DNA of 64,000 nt. Source: Symbiodinium natans (Eukaryota; Sar; Dinophyceae; Suessiales; Symbiodiniaceae). The stretch's first letter is position 1. Each line of letters starts with the position of its first letter. The translations under genes and the position numbers were made by a program. The notes beneath the pieces were generated by a model. The model saw nothing but the letters and a program-made list of their open reading frames with translations. It ran no database searches and had not been told where the DNA came from. The stretch spans positions 514,811 through 578,810 of the forward strand of contig CAJNDS010001291.1 in the NCBI GenBank assembly GCA_905221605.1, in the 5' to 3' direction. Shown one piece after another: positions 18,438 to 30,836 of the stretch.

Positions 18438-18797
18438 CCCAGCGTCGCAACGTCATCATTGTTTCGAGTAGCCGCTGTCAGATTGCAAAACCACAGAAGA
18501 AGCACGTGTACGTCACGTGTACGTGTCAGCAAGTTGTCGTTGTCTGGGCATCCTGCAGGATGGTTTGACCGTGAGCTGTTTTCTGTCATGTTTGGTCTTC
18601 CTTCCATACTAAACCAGGGTGTCCCGTTCAGGAGTCGATTTGCCACAGGAGTTCATTGCACGTTGCAAACAGTACCTCGAATAGCTTGAACACCACCTAA
18701 TTACCCCCCGCCTTTTGGAGGCCCGGCTTATCTCGGAGCTTTTGGTGAAGCGGCCGCCTGGCCTTGCCTTAATGGCTCACACATTTATCTTTGTGCC

Positions 18798-19112
18798 ATG
18801 TGCGTGTCACATCACACATCACCGAAACCAAGGGGCTTTCCGGAGTCGACGCAGGTCCTCTACCTGCGAGGTGCTGAGAAAAAGGCCCTCGGACTGCAGA
18901 CAGCTGATGCTGCAAGCCTTGCACGCTATGACCTTCCCTCCCTCAAAAAGATCAGGGATCTCAACGGGAATCCGGTGGCAAAGAGGAGGATATCTCAAGC
19001 TAGGCTCTTCACAGGGGCCCCTGTAATCCCACGTTTGGAAATGCAAGCCAGCTTGCAAGCCAGCTTGCAGTGGCAACGGGTAGCTGCAGGCTGCCGCTTA
19101 TGCGATCTTTGA
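18798..19112 (+). CDS. Candidate exon, unknown protein
   Basis: Within the 104-codon frame the part 18855-19015 is the most protein-like, with mixed Leu/Lys/Arg/Asp and codons ending mainly in G or C. A GACGCAG|GT site at about 18855 could be its acceptor. The end overlaps a 12-bp tandem (GCAAGCCAGCTT) near 19043-19070. Confidence 0.25.
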   Translation: MCVSHHTSPKPRGFPESTQVLYLRGAEKKALGLQTADAASLARYDLPSLKKIRDLNGNPVAKRRISQARLFTGAPVIPRLEMQASLQASLQWQRVAAGCRLCDL

Positions 19113-20544
19113 CATACTGCCTGACCTGAAACTCAAGTAGGACGCACCAACATGTTTGTACAGCTTGCATCCATTCTGATCCTGGAGGGGCAACTCGGCA
19201 ATTCTTTCAAGAGTCGAGCTCTGAGAACTATCACTTGGAGCTGTACAAGTCAGAGAATTGAGACGGACTCGTTGTGGACCTTAATTTCTAGTTTCGTTGC
19301 ATTGGCCTCCGTTTGAGGTATGCAATGTCTTGAGCCACATCCTGAACAACATTTCGACACACAACCCCCACGGTCACATCACTGACTGTGTTCCACCCCC
19401 CTTGCCCCCCTGTTGAAATCCAAAAAAACCTAGGAGCAGACGCGGGATTACATTCTAAGAGTTCTGAGCCCTGAGAACCCCGAGCCCTGCTCGTAAAAGC
19501 AGGCTTAACCCAAATCCCAATTAGCGCACCCTGGAATTCACCCTGTGCTCGAAGAAGGACTTCCTCGCCGGCTCTTGAAGCTAGAGAAGAGAACTAAAGC
19601 TGAATTAACATCGTCGCCGCTATCATCTGAGTGCCTAAGCCTCAGACCCTTCTTTCCAGTGCTGGTGGCCGCCGTGGCCCGTGTAAAGGAGCTTCCCATG
19701 CCCAAGTCTGCCCTTAGAGTGTACAAGTTGAAGTGTTCGTTTTTCTTGTCTATCTTCCTCTGCCCTTTCCACCTTCACGGTTGTGAGGTTTAGGGTGCAA
19801 CAGCTGTAGCACGTCTGAAATGAGCTTTCCGGATTTTAGGTCGTGTGTGCGTAGCGGCGCGTGTCCGACCCTGTAGAGGCCATAGGCTCGCACTATTCAC
19901 AGTGCAATCTGCAAACCCAGAGGCTGCCCGTCGCGCCCAGGTTACCGGAACGAAAATGATCCGTACCCTCCGCGGATGGTATTTCGGCGGCACTTAATGC
20001 AGTTTGGGGTAGGAGAGCTCAGTTGTGCTTCTTTAGTTTTATAGGATGTCCACACCCCAACAGCGCAGGTATTTCCAGCGGAGCTTCGAGGTTGACGATC
20101 GCCCATGCAACTTGGTGAAGCGCGAATCGCACAACGGTTTCAGCTTCTCCCCCGGTTAACGGCGAGTGAAGCCTCCAACCTCACACACTGGCATAGAATC
20201 GCTGAAGGTCGCTGGATGAGCAGCTTGTACTTTTGAAAAAGCGCTCCGTCCTATAACATGTCCTATGTAGCATAGGTCTGCAGCTACGCATGGGCCTTCA
20301 AGATCTCGAAGCACATAGAGTTAGAGTCTTCATCGATTCGGGACATCTCTTTGAGTCTCTTTGCGTGTTTTGCCCACCCTTTGTTTGCGGTTCTGCAGGT
20401 CTGACTTGCCCCAAGCAAGTCAAGCAAAAAGTGACTGCACAGCATCGACCCATACACACTCTGCAGCAAAACGCCCCAGCCTCTTCGCGCGGCGATGTTC
20501 GGACTAAGTCTGTAGGTTGCTGTTAAATCTGGCCACTTTCATTT
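19113..20544. other. No recognisable gene
   Basis: Only short frames are present (19545-19793 and 20290-20526 on plus), with no domain signal and nothing above chance. No repeat of note. Confidence 0.4.
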
Positions 20545-20841
20545 GTGTGTGGATGTGGTCTTGACAAAGCTGTGGTAAGTGGTAGATGGGAAAATCTCGA
20601 TTTCCTTAGGTACCCCGATGCTTCATGGGAATGTGTGAAATTCCAGGGAATATCTAAACAAGTATTATTCATCTCTCCTTGTCATGTTTCGATGCGCTCG
20701 CTCGCGGTCAGCTTCGAGCGTGCTTTTCGGGTTGTAGCGATGTTCATCTACTCGACCTTGGCATTGGTTTACTTGGTTGGCTTTTGTGTGCGCAGTGGAT
20801 ATGAGTGGTTTGTGTGTTGTCAAAATTTGTTTGCAAGCTGA
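20545..20841 (+). CDS. Candidate frame with a possible membrane segment
   Basis: The 98-codon frame starts at ATG. Residues about 60-85 are strongly hydrophobic (Val/Ala/Phe/Ile/Leu/Tyr) and could form one membrane helix. The N-terminal half is mixed. Unknown. Confidence 0.2.
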   Translation: MCGCGLDKAVVSGRWENLDFLRYPDASWECVKFQGISKQVLFISPCHVSMRSLAVSFERAFRVVAMFIYSTLALVYLVGFCVRSGYEWFVCCQNLFAS

Positions 20842-21786
20842 TATGCCAGCGGCATCCAGCGGCATCCGCAAGGTGCGCAAGACGTCGTGCGGGTGTGTGA
20901 GCTTTGTTTGGAAATCGTCTGCGATGTGTACTGGCACGTGACGTCCGTGAGCGCAAAGCACGTGGAGTCCTCAACCCGTGGCCAACCAGGTTACCAGCAC
21001 GCAAAGCTTATCGATGGCAGGCTAGCTTCTGGCGAACCTCGGTACTGCATTACACTTCACATTCGGCACTTGAGGTCGAGATCACGGTCGAGTCGAGATT
21101 GGGAGATGGATCCCAGTTCTAGGTCCTGTTGATTCGCAGAGGGCCCCTGGTCACTCATCAGGTTTACAAGACATGGGACCTCCCTCCCAGAAACCCCAGA
21201 AACCCAGAAACCCCATGTCCTTCACAATGGCAGGCCGGGAGGCGCCACCAGTGCATTTCCGGCAGATATTCACAGGCACAAGCACAAGCTCAGCAAGATG
21301 CCCCCAACCTCAAGTCAGCCAGTCGCCACGCACAAGACTCCAAAATAGGTGCGGAGCTTAACAAAGTGTGGGGCTCGTGACTGATTTCTTCATCAACTGG
21401 CTGAACTCCTCCGGACAATGCAGTACTATAAGATCCCGTTCTCAACACCCCCCAATGCCCCCGCACCCCTCCAACAGACTTTATTGAAAACCTTTACAAA
21501 ACTTGCGAGCCCCCCTCCTAGGACTGCCACATGTTCTGGAGTGCAAAAGCGAGTGTCTGGAAGCTGGGCCGCTTGAACGACGAGAAGGCCAGCCAGCCAG
21601 CGGATTCTCTTGGAGAGGAGAGATGTCTCAAAGCACATACTGACTCCCACAATATATTGGGGTGCTCAGGAGTCATGGTTACGGAGGGGGGGGTGCATCG
21701 GTCCGCCTAGTTATATGTTACCTTGAACCTATTTTTGCAGAGACGTCTTCATGATCGCGGCCTAACTGTTTAAACTACTGCTGCAG

Positions 21787-21936
21787 GCTGGTGTGGCCAT
21801 CTGTGACGACCGCAACAAGGAGGCACCGGGATGTGTTCGGGATGTGGGTTTGAGGCCAGGGCTCAAGTTTCTGCAGGCGACGTGCGGATGCCAGCGCAAG
21901 TACCTTTCAAAGGCACTCACAGTTCCCAAGTCCTAG
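21787..21936 (+). CDS. Candidate exon after a TGCAG acceptor
   Basis: This is a 49-codon frame opening directly after CTGCAG and closing with TAG. It contains several Cys and charged residues. A second short piece, about 22008-22093, ends at GTAAGA, a good donor. They may belong to one intron-rich plus-strand gene in 21.8-23.3 kb. Confidence 0.22.
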   Translation, partial: AGVAICDDRNKEAPGCVRDVGLRPGLKFLQATCGCQRKYLSKALTVPKS

Positions 21937-22129
21937 GAGAAAGCTGCTAGGCTTGCACGTTGAGGAATCACTCGTCTTGATCTTTGCCTTTCCCGGATTC
22001 CCTGAGAGGTGCTGAAGGCGACAAAGCCCTGGAAGCTTTACGAGCCCCCGCAAGAAGCAAGGAAATGACCCCGAAGGGTCCATGGAGGGAGATGTAAGAC
22101 TCACCCAGATCAAGCCACTAATTAGTACC

Positions 22130-22469
22130 TAGTATTCAAGAAGCATTTGGATACTTGGACCCTTGGGAAGCAGAATGCCCAAAGTGTGGCGTTTGCGGAC
22201 CATTGTTCAGGTCGAGGGTATTGTCGATGACTGTTCTGGAGCACCAGGACCCAAACTGAGCCCCGCTAAACCCAACCCCAAAAAACCAGTCGACAGCGAC
22301 CAATCGTCGAATGAGCAGACGTAGTCTGGTTGCAGAGCTGGTTGGCTTGAGCTCGCAAAAGAGACGGGACAAGCCACGCGTGTTGTCCTGAAGCATTGGA
22401 AACCTCTCAGCCCGACAAGAGATAAGCCTCCAATTCGGTTTCTGATGGGCGGAGGCAGGCGGTGTGTTT
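22130..22469 (+). pseudogene. Frame-broken coding-like block, unknown protein
   Basis: The first part (about 22135-22222) encodes an acidic/aromatic peptide with Cys-x2-Cys-x2-Cys spacing. From about 22200 another frame continues with a Pro/Lys/Ser-rich linker, one in-frame TAG at about 22320, and then a helical basic stretch to about 22469. The pieces read as decayed or misread coding sequence. The family is not known to me. Confidence 0.22.
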
Positions 22470-23042
22470 AAAGCTTAGACTCGCTTCAGGTTCAGCTGGG
22501 TAACCACCCCGGACGTGCTTTCAACACCTCCAGCCCACAGCAAAAAAAAGCGAAGCTCGTGTTCCGGCCTTTTGGCACCAGGCTGGAGGACCCCTCCCGT
22601 GGTTTAGATTAAGGAAGTGGGCCAAGCTTCAAACTTCAGTCTCTTACTGTAGGTAGTCAGAAAGGGACGGGCTATGCGTGTGGCCATCGCGCTTTGGCAT
22701 CCTGCATTTAGAGACTGTGCTTTCTGCAAGATCCCGGGCGGTCGTTTGGGTCTTTTGATCGGTTTCGGTTTAGGGTTGAAATTGTTGAATGATGTTGAAT
22801 GGGTTGAGCTGTAGAATGCTGTAGAGCTTAACCCCGTCTGACACATGCTGAGACTTAATTTCGGCAGGGGCAGTGCAGGGGCATTCTGGCTTGGGCACAT
22901 GCTTTCGGGGTTAAGATCCCGTAGGGCCGCAGGCTTTGGGTTTTCGGCTGAGAACGGGGTGTAAAGGGTCCAAGCCTAAGTACAAGACGTACAAGGCTAG
23001 GGCCTCTCCAGCTGGGGCTCAGGGGCGGTCAGAGCTATCCAC

Positions 23043-23272
23043 AGGCTCGCACGAAGCTTGCGCTGGCGGAGGTCGTCAGCGACCTTGATTTCACTGTGAG
23101 GGCCCCGGCCAGTGCCTGACTATTGGAATGATGCTTGTACAAAGGTGGCTGGATAATGATTAAGTTTTTCCGGGGCCTGGTGATGCCTGGTGGCTCAGCT
23201 CCTGCGCGTGATCCTGATGGAGGTGCCGACTTGGCCGAGAAAGGTTGCATTCAACTTGTAGACTCATTCTAG
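23043..23272 (+). CDS. Two candidate exons, unknown protein
   Basis: After TATCCACAG at 23042, a short frame (to about 23110) gives a Leu/Ala/Val/Asp helix. A second frame, about 23137-23272, gives a hydrophobic-basic start, a Gly/Pro loop and an acidic end before TAG. Same strand as the other candidates. Confidence 0.22.
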
Positions 23273-23443
23273 ACCACCTGGCCGTGGTTTGTGAACTGGA
23301 CGTGAGTTGAAAGGGAACATAATTTAGTTCCCTCTCGAAGCTGATTACGGAGCACATCGTCTCACGTGGATGTCGGGGTGATGTTTGGAGAGGGTGAGGG
23401 TACGTTGCCTGGCCTCAGCCGGGGAGCTTGAACTACGAGCAAA

Positions 23444-24428
23444 GTGAGGAGGCTAGGTCTCACTGGTCCTGGCCCACGGAATCAAACGAAAAAGCATTCA
23501 ACAGCAGGAATGCGGAAAAGAAAAGCCGACGGAAGCGCTAACCCGATGCCATTTCTGAGAGCGAACACAAGCAGACCTCATGACCTTCTTGTGGCGAACA
23601 AAACCACCGGGGCCAGGGCTGCCATATTGGCCTTCTACTGCCTATAGCGCGCAGGGCTGGAGGTCGAGGGCAGCAGCCCAGCACGTTTTTACGTTTTGCA
23701 GCCGCATGCACAGCCCCAAGGGTACAATTTGGAGTCAGCCGGCCGGGATGCAATGCAAATGCAAAACACGCAAACGGATGCTGCTTTGAGGAAAGAAAGG
23801 AAAGTGATAAATGCGAAGATGCGCGCAAAAGGTACGAACAACAAAACTTCTTCCGGGCATGTGGGTGCCATTCGGGAACCAACATTCATGGAACTGCATA
23901 GTGAATGCCCGAGCCGAGGCGAATCCAGAATCAAATTGAATCGAGATGTCCACCCCAGAGCAAACGTGGCCTTGAAAACTTGGCCCAGGTTCTTTTGCAG
24001 TTGCTTCCTTTGCGTACAGAATAAGGGCTAAGTCGCTCAGCCTGCGTCTTTTTCCAGGTTGACCTTGAGTCAGGGGTCCGTGTACAAGCCCCCAATCCCT
24101 CAAAGCTTAACCAGGTGCCTGCAAGTTGTCCAGGCCAAGGCGAGGAATTCATCTGCTGATGCAAAAGGGGGTGAGGATTGCCAACTTGCTGCAAGTAGAC
24201 ATCAACGGCTCAACACTTTGCGTCTGAGGCTAATTGGCGACAGGGGCTGATATACTCAGAGGCAAAGAAGGTGAGACGGAAGCTGTTAACGGCATCCTGA
24301 CCCCATTTCCAATACTAGAGGGCTTGTGCTTGGAGGCTTTGCTTGTTTGTTCACTTCCTGCGCCATTTGAGTCGTTTGGATCCTTGAGAAGGCCAGCTAA
24401 ACGAAACATTCGAAGTTGGGGAGTATAG
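23444..24428 (+). other. Run of four plus-strand candidate frames
   Basis: The frames 23444-23647, 23696-24031, 24059-24250 and 24234-24428 follow one another on the plus strand. The second is Lys/Arg-rich (111 codons). The third is Ala/Arg/Leu-rich and helical, and the fourth is acidic and then hydrophobic. None has a recognised domain. Minus-strand frames of similar length overlap them, so the strand choice is only an impression. Confidence 0.2.
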
Positions 24429-24429
24429 G

Positions 24430-25700
24430 GACACTTCGGCACGGTGCCGCAGAAAAGCAGCCGGACATAAATAGATACAGTGCGCACAGTTGCCGCGTTG
24501 GTTTTCTCTTGTCTGTTGCAACGTTGCACCTGAATGACCCATGTAAAGTATGTAGGGATGCGCGGTGCCCTGCTGACTGGAGCCCGTGCTTGTTCGGGCG
24601 CTGTTAGCTGGAGTTCTTCCTTCCCCTTGACCTTGTGCGGCAGGCCAAGAGGGTGCAAAGCTTAGCATCGCTCGTCTCCCTTACCTTCCTGAAGCGCTGA
24701 CGGCTTTGACATGCTTCGAGGATAGGCAGACTTCGCGGCTGGGTTCGGCAAGTTCAGTAGATCATCATATCTTATGGCGGTCGAAATGCTTTGGGGTGGC
24801 TTGAGTATGCCGGGCACTGCCTGCCTTTGTGTAATACTTGCTTTCCATAATCATGCAAAGCAAGTTCCTGCAGCAGCAACCTCGAAGCCATCCTCGAGAC
24901 TTTACCCAGGTCCAGCGGTACGTCTGAGGAAGGAAGCGGCCCTTCATGCCTCGGACTCGGTCGGCTTTACTTCGATTCGATTTGTTAGAATCGTTCCTGC
25001 TTCAACCCAAAATGCCATTCTTGCAGCAGTTGCGATTTACGTAATGATATAGGGATCGCAGAGACGAGCAAGCTTATCTTCAAGCCTCAAGCCGCATCGG
25101 GAGCCATGATAAGGTCGCCAAGGGTGCCCTGGGCGAGTGCGTGCCTTGCCAAGAGGATCTATAGCTGCACAGGCTTAAGAAGCAGGATGCTACGAACAAA
25201 ACCGTCAATGGTGATTGTGCTAAGCTGTCATATTGCAAACGGTACAAGAAGGAATAGACAGACGCACAACAAGAGCACTATTGCGAGCCACATGGAACAG
25301 CACTGCGAATAACCATCATGCCATAAAACTATGCAAAGACATCATGTCAGCAATTGTTCAATTCCCCATGTCAAAATAGATATCACGACAGAAGGGCCTG
25401 TGCTCATCTTTCCCGCATGAAAAACATCAGTTTCTGTGAGCCCCATCCCTTTTCTCTGTATCCCTGGCTTCCTGTTCGACATCCCGTCCAATTACTCAGG
25501 CTCATACTGCGTGTGGCATGCAATGACGCAGGGCTGTGCTTGGGCGTGCTTGCATGAGTGTTCGCGTGCGTGCTCGCCGCGTGGCACGCGTAACGACCCG
25601 GTGAGCGGCGGAGTACTGGCGCTGTTTGGTTGCGGACGGTTGTTGGTGATGTTTTCTGCTTGAGCTCGGCGACGTTTTCTGGTCGTAGTACTGTTGTAGC
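24430..25700. other. No recognisable gene; one decayed coding-like piece
   Basis: Around 25104-25256 a plus-strand frame with one internal TAG gives Lys/Cys-rich peptide on both sides of the stop. Otherwise only short frames occur. Confidence 0.3.
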
Positions 25701-25708
25701 TGACGTTA

Positions 25709-25837
25709 CCACCACCCCACCACCCCGCCAGCCCGCCAGCCCACCACCCCGCCAGCCCGCCAGCCCACCAGCCCACCAGCCCACCAGCCCACGCCCACGC
25801 CCACGCCCACGCCCACCCACACTCTCACACACTCACA
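25709..25837. repeat. CCACC/CCAGCCCGCC tandem and CCCACG hexamers
   Basis: CCAGCCCGCC and CCAGCCCACC words repeat to about 25790. CCCACG hexamers and CACTCTCACACACTCACA words follow. The Trp/Gly or Pro-rich peptides read through it are repeat artefacts. Confidence 0.9.
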
Positions 25838-26293
25838 GATTCGACACTTGCAAGTACGTCCAGTGGCATCCCACTAAATATCCAGTGTCTCTGTTCGCAC
25901 CGGACTGATTGGAGACCCCGGTGCTGCCCCCTGCATGACAAAGTTTTAGCAAACGAAGAATACTGGGAGTGAACCCGTCCACTCATGTAGAGTGTGCTTC
26001 ACACACTCACACACGAATGCCGGCAACTCTAAGTCTAACAGCTCCTTAGAATGTTTGCAGGGCTGTAAGGGAGAAAACGTTGCAGGTGTGGAGCTCTGAA
26101 GCTGCGCGCGACCAGGCACTGAGTGAGAGTTGCCATCTGTGTAAGAGTCGGGCCTGGGAGGAACCAACTAGCAGTCCAATTCGATTTTGATGGTGTTTAT
26201 GTTAGTGTTTGCGCCATCATACTCTAATGCCCAGAAAGGCACGTTCTAGTCGGGTTCTTAGAGATTTCGGAGTGCAGGTGAGAAGGTGAGAAG

Positions 26294-26809
26294 GTGCAGC
26301 TGAGTGCACCCGAGAGCTTTCGTTTCAAGCTGGCGTCAGGCGCGTGCCGAGGCGGAGGGGATTCTGAAGCAGTTGGCATCTCAGCGGCCCTGTGCTCGTG
26401 CTGTGTCCCGAGGTGCTACGCTAACCGATGTAACTTGGCCTTTGTTCCCCCCCCCCCCTCCGCCTCCCCGGAAGTGGCCATCAGGTGGGATCATCGGATT
26501 TCAGGGGTGCGAGTTGAAAGTAGCGGCGCGAAAGGCACCAGAGTGTGGCCCTTGCTAAATTCGCATGCTTTCTGGCCTGTGTCAATTGGGCAGGATGTGT
26601 CGAGGAGGCAGACTCGAAATCTGTTCGAGAAGAGGGTCCCCTCAAGCCTGCTTTATGCAGGAGAATTCAAGTTTGCTGGATCTGGCTCAAGCAAGCACCA
26701 TGCAGAAGCATGTACTTCCGACACCGGAAGTTGCAGCTCGGTTGCAGCCGCCGTGGTCTTTCGTAGCATGCAGCTACCATGTGTCCATGGGGCCATAAAA
26801 GCTAGGTGA
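26294..26809 (+). other. Overlapping plus-strand candidate frames, unknown
   Basis: The 171-codon frame 26294-26809 is the longest here. Two other plus frames read more like protein locally: 26304-26420 (Ala/Glu/Arg helix) and about 26661-26798, which follows TTATGCAG and ends in TAA. A C-run at about 26449-26458 interrupts the region. An exon pair is possible; no domain is recognised. Confidence 0.22.
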
Positions 26810-27368
26810 AAGCATCGCGTATTCATGGAGGTGCGTCGCTGTGGGATGTTACAGAGGGTTGAGATTTTGAAAGGGGTCTTGCTTCGACCATGCTGAATCA
26901 GGCCAAGCCTCCTCAAAAAACGAGCAACAAACAGTCTCCCCTTATCACTCCAACTGCTCTTTCGAATCTCCCTTTTGAAACTGATGCAAAGGGGTTGGGG
27001 CTCAAAAGAGGTGCCACGAGTCGGCCAAGATCATGGTTTGGGACTCCCAAAGCACCGTAAGGTGCAGCAGCTCAGTAGCTTTGAGGAGTGCCCTGAACAG
27101 CGGTTTTCGAATCGACCGGCATTCTCCGTTCAAGTCATTCGCCTGCTCGATGCCTGAGGCCTAAGTCCAGGAGACCTTTCACCCCGCTTGGGTGATTACA
27201 TGCTCCTCGGATGCCGCGTAAGTTCAGGGAGGATAGGGCCGGGAGGAAGCGGCCGAAATGAAAGCCAGCCGCGAACCTTTAAAACCGCCTGGAATGTAGA
27301 ATGCGCTTGTGTCGAAAGTAGATGAGAAAATCATGTAGCTGAAAGAAGGAAGGGGGGTTGTAACCACA

Positions 27369-28064
27369 TTGTCACCTGCAAGCGCGTCCCTGGCCTCGTC
27401 TTTAGCCACCGGCCCTCCTCCTCTCCTGCCTGACCCCCCTTTTCTTTTCAAAGCCCTAAAGTCCCTAAAGCCCTCAACTACCACACATCCAGAGAATCGA
27501 GACCGCTTTGCTCAACAGCTCGAGGTATTTATTTCGTCTTTGGTCCTTTCTGCTGCCATTGCCTATCGCATGGGCAATCGTGCGGGAAAGCCAGGCAGGT
27601 GTTCAGGAAGATCAGAAGCAAAGGTGCAGTCAAGGCCAGACCCTGCCTGTGATCAGGATGATCAGGATGATCTGCAAGTTGATGCCGACGCCCTTCAGAA
27701 AGCAATATTGCATTGTTTTGCAGTTCTGAGTATGGGCCTGACACTCCCTATGTCCATTCTGATCGCTGTGCCATAAACAGCTCCGACACCGTGTTTGAGC
27801 ATCATTTGCATGCCCAAACCCCGAATGCATCTGAACGCATCCGCTCCTGCAGCGTACGAGGAGCCAGATGACGATGTTAGGGATGCCGACCCTTCAGTGG
27901 AATTGGTTGGCGGGGAGGGAGTCCACATCCTCTACAGCATCCAGACAGCCGCGTACCTTGCCTTCGGAATAACGTTTGGCGACCTATATATGAGCACTGG
28001 CATGCAGGTTGTAAAGCAGCACCTGACAATCAGGCGATTTCCTGCGCGCCCAAGCTCTCGATGA
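27369..28064 (+). CDS. Candidate multi-exon membrane protein
   Basis: The frame 27369-27776 has an N-terminal Pro/Ser-rich part, a hydrophobic stretch near 27525-27565, an Asp-rich linker near 27645-27690 and a second hydrophobic stretch near 27700-27770. After a CCTGCAG site at about 27851, the frame 27795-28064 gives an acidic segment followed by a third hydrophobic stretch near 27945-28000. The pattern of short membrane segments and acidic linkers on one strand suggests a membrane protein. The family is unknown, and the 5' part may instead be non-coding. Confidence 0.22.
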
Positions 28065-28365
28065 AAACCACATGAGAACGCAATGACCGTGTACAAATTG
28101 GAGCCCAGGCACAATCTCGCGGCAGTGCGTGCCGCTGCTGAGACCTGGGCCTCGGTGGTGCCGCCAGGGCAACTGCAGGTGGGGAGATTTATCTCCGTAG
28201 CAAAGCCTTTCTGGCCGATGAGATTTATGTAACATGCCAAACTGAAGCGGAGAAGTGGGCTCAAAACTCAAAACTGAAGCAGAGAAGTGGGCTCACTTAA
28301 TATGGGTCAACTTGCAGGACCTTACGGCTTACGGCACAGAGGGCTCGCACTGGAGCTAGGGGTTC

Positions 28366-28753
28366 TTGGCTCAATGGCCAGGTGATCGGCATGAACCAGC
28401 CGAAGAACTGGGAGATGCATGGGGTGCGCCTCGTCTGAACTCCAAGCCTGAACCAACAAAGCGCTTGCAGATGATTCTTGCCGAAAACCGAGCAAGAGTC
28501 TCCAGTATCCTGTTCATTAGAGCTTTTCGCAGCATGCTCCGTCCGGTTGAGAGATACAGTGTGTTTGCCTGTTCTTGAGGACGGGGTGCCCAAACAGGGC
28601 TCGTTTGAGATCCAAAAGTTCCCTGAGGCTCTGGGACAAGTCCACCTGTCCCGACACGCACTCCGGGGGCGCCTGCAAGGATCTGCGTCCACTGTCCCCA
28701 TTCGTCTGAACACTGAAATTGCGTGGGAAAGAAGCCTACAGCCTCGGACCTGA
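28366..28753 (+). pseudogene. Frame-changing coding-like block, unknown
   Basis: The frame 28366-28578 gives a charged helical peptide. From about 28550 the next frame (open from 28478 to 28753) reads better and stays open to TGA. The switch near 28550 could be an indel or a small intron. A 205-codon minus-strand frame (28371-28988) covers the same bases, and one of the two strands must be spurious. Confidence 0.22.
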
Positions 28754-28982
28754 AACGCACAGGTATCTCTTCTCCTCCTTGTCTATGTTCATCTCCAAGC
28801 TTGTATAACAAGAAAACCCACAACTTGGTGAATTGATGCTTTGTTAAACGAGATACGTCGGAGAGCACGGCCCAACTTGGACATGACCATGGATCCTCAG
28901 AAGCCACTTGAATTTCCGGGGGCCCCCCGCCCCCGCACCTTGCAAGTGGGTCCTGGATGGCCTCATAGATGAGTAGTTGAAC

Positions 28983-29117
28983 ATGCACCCTTTTGGCTCG
29001 CTGAAGCTACCTCGCGGGGGGTCTTCACCAAAGAACGCTCGGAGCGCAGGACTTCACAGCGCTTGCAAACGCCTGGCAGAAAGGATTCGACTGGGCAACT
29101 TGTCCATTACCGGGTGA
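28983..29117 (+). CDS. Candidate short exon with GTGAGA donor
   Basis: The 44-codon frame starts at ATG and is Ser/Lys/Arg/Leu-rich. Its stop overlaps GGGTGAGACC, which is also a good 5' splice site at 29114. A further piece after TTTTAG at 29148 is open to about 29293. Confidence 0.2.
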   Translation: MHPFGSLKLPRGGSSPKNARSAGLHSACKRLAERIRLGNLSITG

Positions 29118-29336
29118 GACCGTGTATGATCTTCAACAGTTGTTTTAGGTGCCGGCAGTTCGGGTGTGCATGAGGAGGCAGACCGTAGACAGCGTGCTCA
29201 AGGAATCCGACGTAGACCTTCACTTGGAGTGCTACCCATTTTGGATATTTTGTGGCTGTGTAGAAGAAGTTGACCGGGCGATCATGCTTTGTTGAGCAGG
29301 TCCACAAGGTAAAAAGGTTGGTTTGCAGGAGTTATC

Positions 29337-29585
29337 TTGACAACACGTATCGCACTTGTTTCTGATGCGAGCAAGTTCCGGTGCTTTCCGAGGTTTGCTC
29401 AGCTAAGCACGAGCTTCTTTGGCTCCTCCCCAGTTCTGCAGGAACTTAAAAAAAGATGTAGCTATAAATTGTTTTGGGCGTATCGTGGTTCAGGGTTTGG
29501 CGAGGTTTTTTGCGATGGAGCTGCAGGGCGGTCGTTGGAGTTCAGCCGTTTTGGATTTGCTATATCGGTTTGTGAAATGGAATAG
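29337..29585 (+). CDS. Candidate exon, unknown protein
   Basis: The open frame follows a TTTGCAG acceptor-like site at about 29328 and runs to TAG. It is rich in Phe, Ser and Arg. No domain is recognised. Confidence 0.2.
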   Translation: MTTRIALVSDASKFRCFPRFAQLSTSFFGSSPVLQELKKRCSYKLFWAYRGSGFGEVFCDGAAGRSLEFSRFGFAISVCEME

Positions 29586-30836
29586 ACTCTTTGAATAGAC
29601 CCGCTGTTGCGCAGGTCATGCTCCTGGGCACAGATGCTTGGTTGGATTCAGCAGTCCTGAATAGTCGGGGTGCGAGGGCGAAGTATGTACCAGTGGTGAA
29701 TGTGGAGTTCTGACCTAAGTTCCTTCCCAAATGCTTCCCTTGCTGACGAACTCAATTTAGGCTTGGCCTGGCGGGAGTAGTATGCGTGATTTGCGGGAAG
29801 TGGCAATGTGTGCCAGGGCATGTCGTGTCTCTCCAGCAGGCGAGGAATGGTTTGTAGCTTGTCACACAAGGACAACTATGCCTTGCCCCAGAACGTTGAG
29901 GCTCTGCAGGGGCATGGGGAGATGGGTTGAGTGCAGCCGTCTTCCTATGTAAGTTGTCTCACTATAGGCCGCGTACCTGGCAAGGCGGCGCTGGCGGCGC
30001 GGAGAGCTTCCACTCCGGAGGTGGCAGCAGCCGAGACTTCCGACTTCCGTAGTACGAGAAAACATGGAGAAAATCCAAATGACGGGCTTTCCGCCTGAAT
30101 GCAAAATACCACTAGTTAGCTTGCCCAAAACATCCTAGTCTTGGCGACTTGGGCTACACCCTAGGCTGGTCAAGGCTCTTAGCAAACCACAACCCCCCCC
30201 CCCTCCTTCGTAGTAAGTATTCAAAAACTTCTTGGAGGTCTGTAGGGTCTCGAAGCTTAAGTCTGCAACCGGCCACTTGTTCATGCCTTCGGCTCCAGAA
30301 CTGCAACTTTTGCCGAGGCCCCCATTCTATTGGATTCTGTTGGATTCGAGGCCTCCCCAAGATTACCATCCGGAATGGGTTCTCCTTTTCACAGGTCCTG
30401 GGCATCCGTGGCTGCGGGCGATGTTCTGCTGGTGGCCTTTGCGGAGGCGTTGGGAGCCAAATGCAGTTGCACAAAGATATTCCGGTGCGAGGGATTCTGA
30501 GACTATTAGAGTGACTGAATTGCTTTGCCAACCTGTGTCCCACCGTCCAAGTAAAGGGTAGGGTTTCGCTGAGGAAGTTATCGTGCCCTCCACGTCGCAT
30601 TGCTAAGTCCACGGGAATGAATCGAGTGCGCAGCCCAGCGGCTCTGTAAGGCGGAGGTCAGATCTTTAGCCGCGCCGCTTTGGAAAAGCAGCTTGACTGC
30701 ATCCTTGCGAGCTGGCGAGAAACTATGAGAAACTTATTAGGTTCCGAGTTTTCAGCTCTGCCGCTCTGCCTTCGCTGAGGATGGTTGGACACGGGCGAGC
30801 GTCCTACATGAAGGAATCTTTGCGGGAGGCCAGCTC